DNA from: Burkholderia cenocepacia
GTDB taxonomy: Bacteria; Pseudomonadota; Gammaproteobacteria; Burkholderiales; Burkholderiaceae
DNA length: 64,000 nucleotides
Assembly: GCF_900446215.1 (NCBI RefSeq)
Contig: NZ_UAQZ01000001.1
Location: forward strand, 248,001-312,000
Direction of reading: 5' to 3'
Below are positions 54,939 through 63,304 of the stretch, piece after piece (position 1 is the first letter of the stretch; the number at the start of each line of letters is the position of its first letter). A program made the position numbers and the translations under genes. The notes under the pieces were generated by a model. That model saw only the letters and a program-made list of their open reading frames with translations, was not told the origin of the DNA and searched no databases.

Positions 54939-55526
54939 ATGCAAAAACGGAATCTTGTGCTGAAAGCCGCCGCTGCGCTCATCGTCGGTAGCCTCGCGCT
55001 CACCGGTTGCACCACCACCCCGGACAAGCCGGACAACGCCGCGACCAACGCGTCGAAGCGTCAGTCGATCGACGCGAGCGTCGACGCGACGCTGTCGCGC
55101 ATGTACTCCACGGTCAAGGGCTCGCGCGAGCTCGTCGCGAAATCGCGCGGCGTGCTGGTATTCCCCGAGGTGATCCAGGCCGGCTTCATCGTCGGCGGCC
55201 AGTCCGGCAATGGCGCGCTGCGCGTCGGCGGCAGCACGGTCGGCTACTACAACACGTCGTCGCTGTCGGTCGGCCTGCAGGCCGGCGCGCAGTCGAAGGC
55301 GATCGTGTTCCTGTTCATGACGCAGCAGGCGCTCGACGAATTCCGCGGCTCGGACGGCTGGGCAGCCGGCGCCGGCGCATCGGTCGCGCTCGTGAAGATG
55401 GGCGCGAACGGCGCGGTCGACTCCAACACGGCTACCGCGCCGATCCAGGTCGTCGTGCTGACCAACGCCGGCCTGATGGGCGACGTGTCGATCAACGGCA
55501 CCAAGGTCACCAAGCTCAAGATCTGA
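54939..55526 (+). CDS. SYLF/Ysc84-domain lipoprotein
   Basis: This 195-residue protein has a lipoprotein signal with the lipobox LTGC (residues 21-24, lipidated C24). A Ysc84/SYLF domain follows at about 75-190 (SRGVLVFPEVIQAGFIVGGQ, then GYYNTSSLSVGLQAGAQSKA and FRGSDGWAAGAGASVALVKMG). SYLF domains bind phosphoinositides in eukaryotes. In Burkholderia such lipoproteins are abundant but of unknown function. A TATAAC -10-like element lies at 54871-54876. A strong terminator follows. Confidence 0.9.
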   Translation: MQKRNLVLKAAAALIVGSLALTGCTTTPDKPDNAATNASKRQSIDASVDATLSRMYSTVKGSRELVAKSRGVLVFPEVIQAGFIVGGQSGNGALRVGGSTVGYYNTSSLSVGLQAGAQSKAIVFLFMTQQALDEFRGSDGWAAGAGASVALVKMGANGAVDSNTATAPIQVVVLTNAGLMGDVSINGTKVTKLKI

Positions 55527-55569
55527 CGTTGACGCACTGCCCGCGCGTGCCGCGCGCGGGTCATGCGCA

Positions 55570-55604
55570 AACGGCGATGTCCTTGCGGGCATCGCCGTTT
55601 TTTT
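55570..55604 (+). terminator. Terminator after the SYLF lipoprotein gene
   Basis: AACGGCGATG / CATCGCCGTT (55570-55579 with 55590-55599), a 10-nt loop and then a T tract through 55604. Confidence 0.92.
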
Positions 55605-55656
55605 ATCCGCCGGCGCGGCGCCGGGTCGGTCGGACTGCTCGGGCCGTTCAGGCCGC

Positions 55657-56721
55657 TCAGGTCGTCGAATCGATCACCTTGAAGCGCGAGCGCTTCTGCG
55701 CGCGGATCACCGACTGGTACACGTCGACGTACTGCTGCGCCATCCGGCGCGACGTGAAGCGCTCCTCGAAACGCTGCCGCACGCGCGCACGCGGCAGCAG
55801 GTGCAGCCGGTTCACGGCGGCCACCGCGCTGATTTCGTCCTCGACGATGAAACCGGACACGCCCTCGTCCACCACTTCGGGCACCGCGCCGCGGTTGAAC
55901 GCGATCACCGGCGTGCCGCACGACATCGCCTCGATCATCACCAGGCCGAACGGCTCCGGCCAGTCGATCGGAAACAGCAGCGCATGCGCACCCGACAGGA
56001 ATTCGGCCTTCTCGTGATCGGCGATCTCGCCGATGTATTCGACGTGCGGCAACGCGAAAAGCGGCTTGATCTCGCGGTCGAAGTATTCCTGGTCAGCCGC
56101 GTCGATCTTCGCGGCGATCCGGATCGGCAACCCGCACTGGCGGGCGATGCGGATCGCGGTATCGACGCGTTTTTCCGGCGAGATGCGGCCGAGGAACGCG
56201 AGATAGCGCGGCTCGACGGGCTGCGGCATGTACAGCGTATCGGGCAGCCCGTGATAGACGGTCGTCAGCCATTTCGCCTGCGGCAACGGCTGGCGCTGCG
56301 AATTGGAAATCGAGATCACCGGCGCCGTGTTGAACGTGTCGAACACCGGTTGCTGCTCGGGCAGGTCGAGCCGGCCGTGCAGCGTCGTCACGTAAGGCGT
56401 TTCCTGCCGGTTGAAGACCGAGAACGAGTAGTAGTCCATGTGGAAATGGAGCACGTCGAAATCCTTCGCGCGGCGCGCGACCGTCTCCATCAGCAGCATG
56501 TGCGGCGCGACCCGGTCGCGGATCGACGAATCGAGCCGCAGCGCGCGCGGCCACACGGGCTCGAGCTTCGCCCGCGTCGTCGAATCGCCGCTCGCGAACA
56601 GCGTCACGTCGTGGCCGAGGTCGACGAGCGCCTCGGTGATGTAGGACACGACGCGCTCCGTGCCGCCGTACAGCTTCGGCGGCACGGATTCGGTCAGCGG
56701 GGCGATCTGGGCAATTCTCAT
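55657..56721 (-). CDS. Glycosyltransferase family 4 protein
   Basis: This 354-residue GT-B enzyme starts MRIAQIAPLTESVPPKLYGGTERV, typical of GT4 transferases that begin with the nucleotide-sugar glycine loop. The C-terminal domain has FLGRISPEKRVDTAIRIA and the EPFGLVMIEAMSCGTPVIAF block with the conserved glutamates. It probably acts in the cytosol on a surface or storage sugar. The acceptor is unknown. The ATG at 56721 has an AGGAGA site. A longer open frame upstream to 56988 is not supported. The 284-bp gap to the next upstream gene contains its promoter, but I could not identify it. Confidence 0.92.
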   Translation of the reverse strand: MRIAQIAPLTESVPPKLYGGTERVVSYITEALVDLGHDVTLFASGDSTTRAKLEPVWPRALRLDSSIRDRVAPHMLLMETVARRAKDFDVLHFHMDYYSFSVFNRQETPYVTTLHGRLDLPEQQPVFDTFNTAPVISISNSQRQPLPQAKWLTTVYHGLPDTLYMPQPVEPRYLAFLGRISPEKRVDTAIRIARQCGLPIRIAAKIDAADQEYFDREIKPLFALPHVEYIGEIADHEKAEFLSGAHALLFPIDWPEPFGLVMIEAMSCGTPVIAFNRGAVPEVVDEGVSGFIVEDEISAVAAVNRLHLLPRARVRQRFEERFTSRRMAQQYVDVYQSVIRAQKRSRFKVIDSTT

Positions 56722-57005
56722 GGTCCACGTCTCCTGTGTCCTGTCCGTTGCGGTACGGCCGGCGGAGTCCGCGCTTGCGCGCGCCCCGCCCTGCGTCCAT
56801 GCCGCGCCGGCCGGCATGGCGCCAGCCGGATATCTCATTATTATTCGCGATCCCGATGAGCGGAACCGCAGGTCTTGCATTTTTTGGGCGTTGTTACAGA
56901 CCGGATACATTCGACCGATCGGGCTCGCCGCGTCGCTCGGGGCCGGCTGGCGCGGATTCGGCGCGGCCGGGCGTCGAACACATGCCAACGATCGCGATCA
57001 GGCCG

Positions 57006-58181
57006 TCAACGCGACGGCCACTTCCATGCCGGCAGGTGGCGCGAGTCGGCATCGACGAGCGCGGTCGCGCCGAGCTGCTTGTCGAGCACCAGCGATTCGC
57101 AGCCCGCCTCGCGCTCGAGCGTCGCGATGAGCCGCGCCGCGTGCGACACGACCAGCACCTGCGAGCGCCGGGCGGCCTGCGCGATCAGGCGGCCGAGCGC
57201 CGGCAGCAGATCGGGATGCAGGCTCGTCTCCGGTTCGTTCAGCACCATCAGCGCCGGCGGCCGAGGCGTCAGCAGCGCGGCCGCGAGCAGCAGGTAGCGC
57301 AGCGTGCCGTCGGACAGCTCGGCCGCCGCCAGCGGCCGCAGCAGCCCCGGCTGGCGCATCAGCACGTCGAAGCGGCCACGGCCGCCCGGGTTGTCGATCT
57401 CCACCGACGCGCCGGGAAACGCGTCGTCGATCGCCGCGTCGAGCGCCGCCGCGTCGCCGATTTCGCGGATCGTCTGCAGCGCGGCGGCGAGGTCGGCCCC
57501 GTCGTCCGCGAGCACCGGCGTATGGGTGCCGATGTGCGACTGGCGCGCCGGCGCCTGCGCATCGGTCCGGAAATGGTCGTAAAAGCGCCACGAGCGGATC
57601 CGTTCGCGTACCGCGATCATCTCGGGCGCGCCGGTCGGATCGGCGAACTCGGTCATCATGCTGTCGAAGCTCGCGACCGGCTGCGGAATCGTCTGCCAGT
57701 CGCCCGATGCGGTACGCACGCGGATCTGCGCGCCCTGCCGGTCGACCAGCAGCGTGGACGGGCGCAGCAACGCGCCGCCCCAGACGCATTCGCGCTTGAC
57801 CACCGGATCGAGCGCAAACTGCGAACTGCTCGGCAGCGGCAGGCCCAGATCGATCGAGTAGCCGAAATCGTCGCACGCAAAGCCGAGCTTCAGGCTCACC
57901 GGGCCCTTGCGCACCGTGCCCGTCACCGGCACGTCGCCGGCCAGCATCGCGCGCGAGAAACGCTCGGGGCCGGCCCACAACGTCGACGGCAAGCCACCCT
58001 CGCGGGCGAGCGACGGGATCACGCGGCCCTGCGCGGTGTCGGCGAGCAGCCGCAGCGCGCGGTACACGCTCGACTTGCCGCTGCCGTTCGGCCCCGTGAC
58101 GACGTTGAGCGCCGCGAGCGGCACGATCAGCTCGCGCAGCGAGCGGTAATTGGCGATGGCGAGCGTCTTCAGCGCGGTCAT
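57006..58181 (-). CDS. Orphan AAA/ABC-type ATPase (RecF/SMC-like)
   Basis: This 391-residue protein has Walker A GPNGSGKSS at 30-38 close to the N-terminus, an ABC-type signature region (LSDGTLRYLLLAAALL near 305-320), Walker B LMVLNEPETSLHP near 330-342 and an H-loop VVSHAARLI. This is the layout of single-polypeptide ATPases of the RecF/OLD type (COG4637-like). No TOPRIM nuclease domain and no helicase partner are present, so it is not a Gabija or complete OLD system. It sits 43 bp downstream of the MscS gene on the same strand. The function is unknown. Confidence 0.85.
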   Translation of the reverse strand: MTALKTLAIANYRSLRELIVPLAALNVVTGPNGSGKSSVYRALRLLADTAQGRVIPSLAREGGLPSTLWAGPERFSRAMLAGDVPVTGTVRKGPVSLKLGFACDDFGYSIDLGLPLPSSSQFALDPVVKRECVWGGALLRPSTLLVDRQGAQIRVRTASGDWQTIPQPVASFDSMMTEFADPTGAPEMIAVRERIRSWRFYDHFRTDAQAPARQSHIGTHTPVLADDGADLAAALQTIREIGDAAALDAAIDDAFPGASVEIDNPGGRGRFDVLMRQPGLLRPLAAAELSDGTLRYLLLAAALLTPRPPALMVLNEPETSLHPDLLPALGRLIAQAARRSQVLVVSHAARLIATLEREAGCESLVLDKQLGATALVDADSRHLPAWKWPSR

Positions 58182-58224
58182 GGAATTGGGCGACGGGGAA
58201 TGGCAGGCAGGCGCCGGGCCGCGT

Positions 58225-59397
58225 TCAGCGGCCGTCGACGGCCTGCGGATCGGCCGCGGTGTTGGCCGCCGTGCTGGCCGCAGGCGACCGCGCGTGCGGC
58301 CGCTCGGGATTCGGCGCATCGGGCGCGGATTCGTGCGGATACAGCTCCATCCGGCTGCGCGGCAGGCATTGCGGATAACGGTCCTGCAGATAGGCGATCA
58401 ATCCTTCGCGCACGCGGCAGCGCAGGTCCCAGCACGACGACGAATCGGCCGCGCTGACGAGCGCGCGCAACTGCATCGTGCGCTCCGTCGCGTCGGTCAC
58501 CTGCAGCACCTGCACGCGGCCGTCCCATTCCGGCGCCGCGTGGACGAGCCGCGCGAGCTCCTCGCGCAGCGGCGCGAGCGGCGTACGGTAATCGACCGAC
58601 AGGTAGACCGTGCCGATGATCTCCGCGCTGCTGCGCGTCCAGTTCGTGAACGGGTTCTCGATGATCCACTGCAGCGGCACGACGAGGCGCCGCTGGTCCC
58701 ACAGCCGCACCGACACGAACGAACCGGTGATTTCCTCGATGCGCCCCCACTCGCCCTGGATCACGACCACGTCGTCGAGCCGGATCGGCTGCGTGAGCGC
58801 GATCTGCAACCCGGCAATCAGGTTGCCCAGCACCGGCCGCGCGGCGATACCGGCGACCAGCCCCGCGACACCGGCCGATGCCAGCAGGCTCGCGCCGATC
58901 TGGCGCACGTTCGGAAACGTCATCAGCGCGGCGCCGGTACCGATGATCACGATCAGCACCATCACGGTCCGTACGAGCACCTTGGCCTGCGTATGGACGC
59001 GTCGCGCGTGGAGGTTGTCGGCCGTATCGATCGGATGGGCCTGGATGATCGCGTCGCCGACGCCGGCCGCGAGCCGCACCAGCAGCCACGTGAGCGACAC
59101 GATCGAGCCGACCGCCGCCGCGGTGCGCATGCCGCGCACGAACGACATGCCGTCGTCGGCCTGGACCCACACGAATTCGAGCGCCAGCAACGCCAGCACG
59201 ACGAGCGACGGCTTGTCGATGTAGCGCAGGATCGCGCTCATCAGCGGATACGGCTGCGCGATGCGCTTGACGATGCGTGCGCCGAGGCGGTGCACGACCG
59301 TGACGACCAGTATCACGATGACCGACACGACCAGCGTGCCGAGCCACGAATGCAACGGCGCATCGGCGATGCGCTGCAGTTCCTCGATTGAAATCAT
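58225..59397 (-). CDS. MscS-family mechanosensitive channel
   Basis: This 390-residue inner-membrane protein has several N-terminal TM helices and the MscS pore and beta domain, with GASLLASAGVAGLVAGIAARPVLGNL (split around residue 195), then LTQPIRLDDVVVIQGEWGRIEEI and IIENPFTNWTR. The pore helix is Ala/Gly-rich, as expected. Such channels open under hypo-osmotic shock. The N-terminal extension makes it longer than E. coli MscS. It starts 89 bp after the Rap1a-like gene, and the ATPase gene follows by 43 bp. Confidence 0.92.
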   Translation of the reverse strand: MISIEELQRIADAPLHSWLGTLVVSVIVILVVTVVHRLGARIVKRIAQPYPLMSAILRYIDKPSLVVLALLALEFVWVQADDGMSFVRGMRTAAAVGSIVSLTWLLVRLAAGVGDAIIQAHPIDTADNLHARRVHTQAKVLVRTVMVLIVIIGTGAALMTFPNVRQIGASLLASAGVAGLVAGIAARPVLGNLIAGLQIALTQPIRLDDVVVIQGEWGRIEEITGSFVSVRLWDQRRLVVPLQWIIENPFTNWTRSSAEIIGTVYLSVDYRTPLAPLREELARLVHAAPEWDGRVQVLQVTDATERTMQLRALVSAADSSSCWDLRCRVREGLIAYLQDRYPQCLPRSRMELYPHESAPDAPNPERPHARSPAASTAANTAADPQAVDGR

Positions 59398-59486
59398 CGG
59401 CGCCCTCGAGTGATGAAGCGCGCAGGCTTCGTCCTGGATGCGTCGGCGACGTCCGGGCCACGCACGCGCCCGGACACGGCGTCAGA

Positions 59487-59843
59487 TCAGTTGCCGCTCC
59501 TGCAGGGAAACGCCTTGCCGAGACCGAGCGACACCGCGGTGCTCGCGTTGTAGTCGGCCAGCTTCGGATTTTCGGCGATGTACTTGCGCACCGCGTCCGT
59601 CATCTGTTGCGCCCGGATGTCGGGCGGCAGGCAGAAGTACTGGCCGACGCGCGGCCCCGTGGTGCCGCCGATCGCATCGATCGTGTTGTAGACGCCGTCG
59701 GCGGCGCCTTCGATATAGGCCGCGCACGACGCCCGCGACTTGACGTCCGTCTTCGCGCACAGCCGGTCGAGATCCGCGCCCGTGAAAGCCGCCGCCGACA
59801 ACGGCACGGCAAACGCCGCGGCACAAAACATTGCGCGCAACAT
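59487..59843 (-). CDS. Rap1a/Tai-like secreted protein
   Basis: This 118-residue protein has a signal peptide (about 1-19). Four cysteines lie in the mature part in the Rap1a/Tai pattern (DRLCAKT, RASCAAYIEGAADGVYN, YFCLPPDIR and a C near the C-terminal FPCRSGN), suggesting two disulfides. The Rap1a family includes periplasmic immunity proteins against type VI secretion amidases, but many stand-alone members exist. No effector or T6SS gene is nearby, so an immunity role is only a possibility. The ATG at 59843 was chosen because it directly precedes the signal peptide. Confidence 0.82.
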   Translation of the reverse strand: MLRAMFCAAAFAVPLSAAAFTGADLDRLCAKTDVKSRASCAAYIEGAADGVYNTIDAIGGTTGPRVGQYFCLPPDIRAQQMTDAVRKYIAENPKLADYNASTAVSLGLGKAFPCRSGN

Positions 59844-59961
59844 GGTGTTCCTTATGTCAATGCGGCCGGTGACCGCCTGCTGCGTTGGCCGGTGCGGCGC
59901 CGGCTGCCCTGCCGCGGCCGGAAGCCGGCCGGGCGGACAGGCGGCGCCGCACCAAAAACCG

Positions 59962-60672
59962 TTATTTTGCACTCTTTTGTGCATCTGCCGGCGTCGACGC
60001 ACCGATACGCGTCGTCCGCTTGCTCAGGATCTCGATCGCGTCCGGCGCGTTGTAGTGCTTCGCGAACTCGAGCGCGGTGATGCCGAGCTGGTTCTTCACC
60101 TGCGGATCGGCGCCCTGGTCGAGCAGCAGCGTGACCGTCGACGCATGGTTGCCGCGCGCGGCCATCATCAGCGGCGTCGTGCCGTTCGGCGATGCGGTAT
60201 CGATGTACGCGTCGTGGTCGAGCAGTACCTTGACGACCGCGTCCTGGCCGTTGGTCGCCGCGTAGTGCAGCGGCGCCCAGCCCTTCTTGCTGACTTCCGC
60301 GCCCTTGTCGATCAGCAGCTTGACGAGGCCGAGGTCGCCGTTCAGCGACGCGAGCATCAGCGCGTTTTCGCCGGCCTTGTCTTCCTTTTCGAGATCGACG
60401 TTCGGCGTCGTCGCGATCGCGGCCGCGACCTTGTCGGACTTCTCGCGCGCGGCGATCACGAGGATCGGGTCGCCGTTCGGCGCGAGCGTGTTCGGATCGA
60501 GCTTGCCGCTCTTGAGCTGCTTGCCGATATCGGCGATGTCGTCGAACTTGACGGCCTTGACGATCGCGTCGAGCGACTCGGCATGCGCGCCGGCGGCGGC
60601 GAACAGCCCGCTCGCGACGAATGCGGCCGCAACGAGTGCGCGTTTGGGCAGATGGTTGGTCGGCTTCGTCAT
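59962..60672 (-). CDS. Secreted ankyrin-repeat protein
   Basis: This 236-residue protein has a signal peptide (about 1-32, ending GAHAES). About four to five ankyrin repeats follow from about residue 45 to 215 (for example GENALMLASLNGDLGLVKLLID and GTTPLMMAARGNHASTVTLLLD). The first repeats are degenerate. Periplasmic ankyrin proteins of this type are often linked to oxidative stress or to interactions with partner proteins, but no catalase or other partner is adjacent. The ATG at 60672 has an AAGGAG site. It follows tatD by 43 bp and may be cotranscribed. Confidence 0.9.
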   Translation of the reverse strand: MTKPTNHLPKRALVAAAFVASGLFAAAGAHAESLDAIVKAVKFDDIADIGKQLKSGKLDPNTLAPNGDPILVIAAREKSDKVAAAIATTPNVDLEKEDKAGENALMLASLNGDLGLVKLLIDKGAEVSKKGWAPLHYAATNGQDAVVKVLLDHDAYIDTASPNGTTPLMMAARGNHASTVTLLLDQGADPQVKNQLGITALEFAKHYNAPDAIEILSKRTTRIGASTPADAQKSAK

Positions 60673-60715
60673 TGTTGTGGGCTCCTTCCCTGGGTTGTCG
60701 GCTGCGCGCCCGTCG

Positions 60716-61495
60716 TTAGCGGGCGATCTTGAACAGCCGGAAAAAGTTCTGCGTCGTCGCATCCGCGAGCGCCTCGACGGCGATCCCGCGCTCGGATGCG
60801 ATAAAGCGTCCGACATGGCTGACGTACGCAGGTTCATTCGGCTTGCCGCGATACGGCACCGGCGCGAGGTACGGCGAGTCGGTCTCGATCAGCAGCCGGT
60901 CGAGCGGCACGCGCCGCGCGACGTCCTGCACGTCGGTCGCGTTCTTGAACGTGACAATGCCCGACAGCGAGATATGGAAGTTCTGCGCGAGCGCCTGCTC
61001 GGCGACCGGCCACGGCTCGGTGAAGCAGTGCATCACGCCGCCCGGCACGTCCGCGCGCTCCTCGGCCATGATCCGCAGCGTGTCTTCCGACGACGAACGC
61101 GTATGGATGATCAGCGGCTTCATCGTCGCGGTCGCCGCGCGGATGTGCGTGCGAAAGCGGTCGCGCTGCCATTCCATGTCGGCGATCGAGCGGCCTTCGA
61201 GACGGTAATAGTCGAGGCCGGTTTCGCCGATCGCGACGACCTTCGGGTGCGCGGCCAGCTCGACGAGCTCCGCGAGCGTCGGCTCGCGCATGTCCTCGTG
61301 ATCGGGATGCACGCCGACCGACGCGTACACGTTGTCGTGCGCTTCGGCGATCGCGAGCACGTCGGGCAGCGTCTCCAAATCGACCGACACGCACAGCGCG
61401 TGGGTGACGTCGTGCTCGCGCATGTTCTCGAGAACGGCCGGCAGGCGGTCGGCCAGGCCCTTGAAATTGATGTGGCAGTGAGAGTCGACGAACAT
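60716..61495 (-). CDS. tatD: TatD-family metal-dependent DNase
   Basis: This 259-residue TIM-barrel hydrolase has the metal ligands H6 and H8 in DSHCHINF, a glutamate in VAIGETGLDYYR near 90-101, histidines in LIIHTRSS and GGVMHCFTE, and an aspartate in LIETDSPYLAP. TatD-type enzymes are exonucleases acting on DNA or RNA, linked to repair and quality control. The exact paralogue (YcfH or YjjV) is uncertain, and the position next to holB fits YcfH. The ATG at 61495 gives the family N-terminus. The pilZ gene that often lies between holB and tatD is absent here. Confidence 0.9.
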   Translation of the reverse strand: MFVDSHCHINFKGLADRLPAVLENMREHDVTHALCVSVDLETLPDVLAIAEAHDNVYASVGVHPDHEDMREPTLAELVELAAHPKVVAIGETGLDYYRLEGRSIADMEWQRDRFRTHIRAATATMKPLIIHTRSSSEDTLRIMAEERADVPGGVMHCFTEPWPVAEQALAQNFHISLSGIVTFKNATDVQDVARRVPLDRLLIETDSPYLAPVPYRGKPNEPAYVSHVGRFIASERGIAVEALADATTQNFFRLFKIAR

Positions 61496-61636
61496 CGTGT
61501 TTCCTGAATACGTGAGACGGACGCTCATGCGCCCGCCGGCATGCCGCAGCGGGCGACGTGGGCGGGCCGGCCGGCCACGGTCGCGCCGTCGCGTGATCCG
61601 TTCATCGTTTCGCAACCCATCGGAAACAATGCCGGA

Positions 61637-62665
61637 TCAAGCAAACATTTCCCGATAGTCGAGAAACAATTCCTCGAATACGAGCCGCGCGTTGAGCGGA
61701 TGGTTCTCGACGGTCCGCTGCCGCGTCACGGCTTTCATGAAGCGGGCGAATGCGTTCGCGTCGACCGCTTCCGCGCAGCGCGCCAGGGCCGCCGCGTGCA
61801 TCGGGAAGTAGCGCGGCGCGCCCGCCATCCGCTGCGCGAGCACATCGTACAGCCAGCGTTGCAGCCAGCCGAGCACCAGCGGCACCGGCAGCTTCTGCAG
61901 CGTCTCGCCGCACGCGAACGGGTCGCAGGCCGCCCCGGCGGCCAGTTGCCCCAACGTGTAGTCGCGCAGCGGACGATTCTCGTCGCTCGCGAGCGCCAGC
62001 GCGGCGAGCGGCGCGCCGCCGGCTTCCGCGAGCAGCGCGCTGGCCTGGTCGACGCCCTGCGCCGCCAGCCACGCGGCGGCGGCCTCCGGTGCCGGCACGG
62101 TCACCGGCCACTGGCGGCAGCGGCTGATGATGGTCGGCAACAGGCGGTCGATACGCGCCGACACGAGCAGGAACACGACGCCGGGCGGCGGCTCCTCCAG
62201 CGTTTTCAGCAGCGCGTTCGACGCGGCGACGTTGAGCGCTTCCGCCGGATACAGCACGACGACGCGCGCGCCGCCGCGGTGCGAGCCGACCCCGCAGAAG
62301 TCGAGCAGCGCGCGCACCTGCTCGATCTTGATTTCCTTGCTCGGCGCCCGGGTCTTCTTGCCGCCTTCGTCCGCGTCGGCCGGCTTCGCGTCGTCCGCGG
62401 CGCCCGGCGCCTCGCCCGCCAGCGCCTCGGGCAGCACGATCCGGTAGTCCGGGTGGTTGCCCTGCGAGAACCAGTTGCAGGCCGCGCAGGCGCCGCACGG
62501 CTCGCCGTTCGGCTGCGGCGATTCGCACAGGAAACCCTGCGCGAGATGCTGCGCGAACTGCAGCTTGCCGATCCCGGCCTGACCGTGCAGCAGCAGCGCA
62601 TGCGGCCATTGCGCGCGCAGTTGCTGCAGGCGGTTCCAGTCGTCGGTTTGCCACGGATAGATCAT
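61637..62665 (-). CDS. holB: DNA polymerase III subunit delta'
   Basis: This 342-residue clamp loader subunit starts MIYPWQTDDWNRLQQLR and has the P-loop region LLLHGQAGIGKLQ at 25-37, in which the usual Thr/Ser after GK is Leu; delta' does not hydrolyse ATP, so the loss is expected. A four-cysteine zinc module (CESPQPNGEPCGACAAC) follows at about 50-66. An insert of about 30 residues (ALAGEAPGAADDAKPADADEGG, shown in part) is low-complexity. It follows tmk by 18 bp and precedes tatD by 141 bp. Confidence 0.95.
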   Translation of the reverse strand: MIYPWQTDDWNRLQQLRAQWPHALLLHGQAGIGKLQFAQHLAQGFLCESPQPNGEPCGACAACNWFSQGNHPDYRIVLPEALAGEAPGAADDAKPADADEGGKKTRAPSKEIKIEQVRALLDFCGVGSHRGGARVVVLYPAEALNVAASNALLKTLEEPPPGVVFLLVSARIDRLLPTIISRCRQWPVTVPAPEAAAAWLAAQGVDQASALLAEAGGAPLAALALASDENRPLRDYTLGQLAAGAACDPFACGETLQKLPVPLVLGWLQRWLYDVLAQRMAGAPRYFPMHAAALARCAEAVDANAFARFMKAVTRQRTVENHPLNARLVFEELFLDYREMFA

Positions 62666-62683
62666 GGGGTGCGTCCTTGCGGG

Positions 62684-63304
62684 TTACAGCGCGGCGAGCA
62701 CGCGTTCGAGCTGCTGGCGAATCTCGGGAATCGATCGCGTCGCATCGACGATCGCGAAGCGGTGCGGCGCCTCTTCCGCGCGCCGCAGGTATTCGGCACG
62801 CGTACGCGAGAAGAACGCGTCGGACTCGCTTTCGAACTTGTCCGGCATGCGCGCGGCCCCGCGACGCTCGCTCGCGACCTGCGGCGCGACGTCGAACAGC
62901 ACCGTGAGGTCGGGCTGGAAACCGCCCTGCACCCAGCGCTCGAGCGTCTCGAGCTTGTCGCGCGGCAGCCCGCGGCCGCCGCCCTGGTACGCGAAGGTCG
63001 CGTCGGTGAAGCGGTCGGACACGACCCAGTCGCCGCGCGCGAGCGCCGGCTCGATCACGAGCGCGAGGTGCTCGCGCCGCGCGGCGAACATCAGCAGCGC
63101 TTCCGTCTCGAGATCCATCGGCTGGTTCAGCAGGATCTCGCGCAGTTTCTCGCCGAGCTGCGTGCCGCCCGGCTCGCGGGTCACGACGACCTGCCGGCCG
63201 GCCGCAGCCAGCCGGCCCTGAAGGCGTTCGCAGAACCATGCCAGGTGGGTGGTCTTGCCCGCCCCGTCGATGCCCTCGAACGTGATGAATTTACCGCTCG
63301 CCAT
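62684..63304 (-). CDS. tmk: Thymidylate kinase
   Basis: This 206-residue P-loop kinase phosphorylates dTMP to dTDP. It has [13 protein letters not shown] at the N-terminus and [19 protein letters not shown] with the DRF motif and the lid region. The ATG at 63304 shares its A with the mltG stop codon (TAATG), so the genes are translationally coupled. The longer open frame upstream is the mltG frame shadow. Confidence 0.97.
   Translation of the reverse strand: MASGKFITFEGIDGAGKTTHLAWFCERLQGRLAAAGRQVVVTREPGGTQLGEKLREILLNQPMDLETEALLMFAARREHLALVIEPALARGDWVVSDRFTDATFAYQGGGRGLPRDKLETLERWVQGGFQPDLTVLFDVAPQVASERRGAARMPDKFESESDAFFSRTRAEYLRRAEEAPHRFAIVDATRSIPEIRQQLERVLAAL

Noticed and set aside
57006..58181. 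Calling the orphan ATPase part of a Gabija or OLD phage-defence system
   Set aside because: No TOPRIM nuclease domain and no UvrD-like helicase gene are adjacent.
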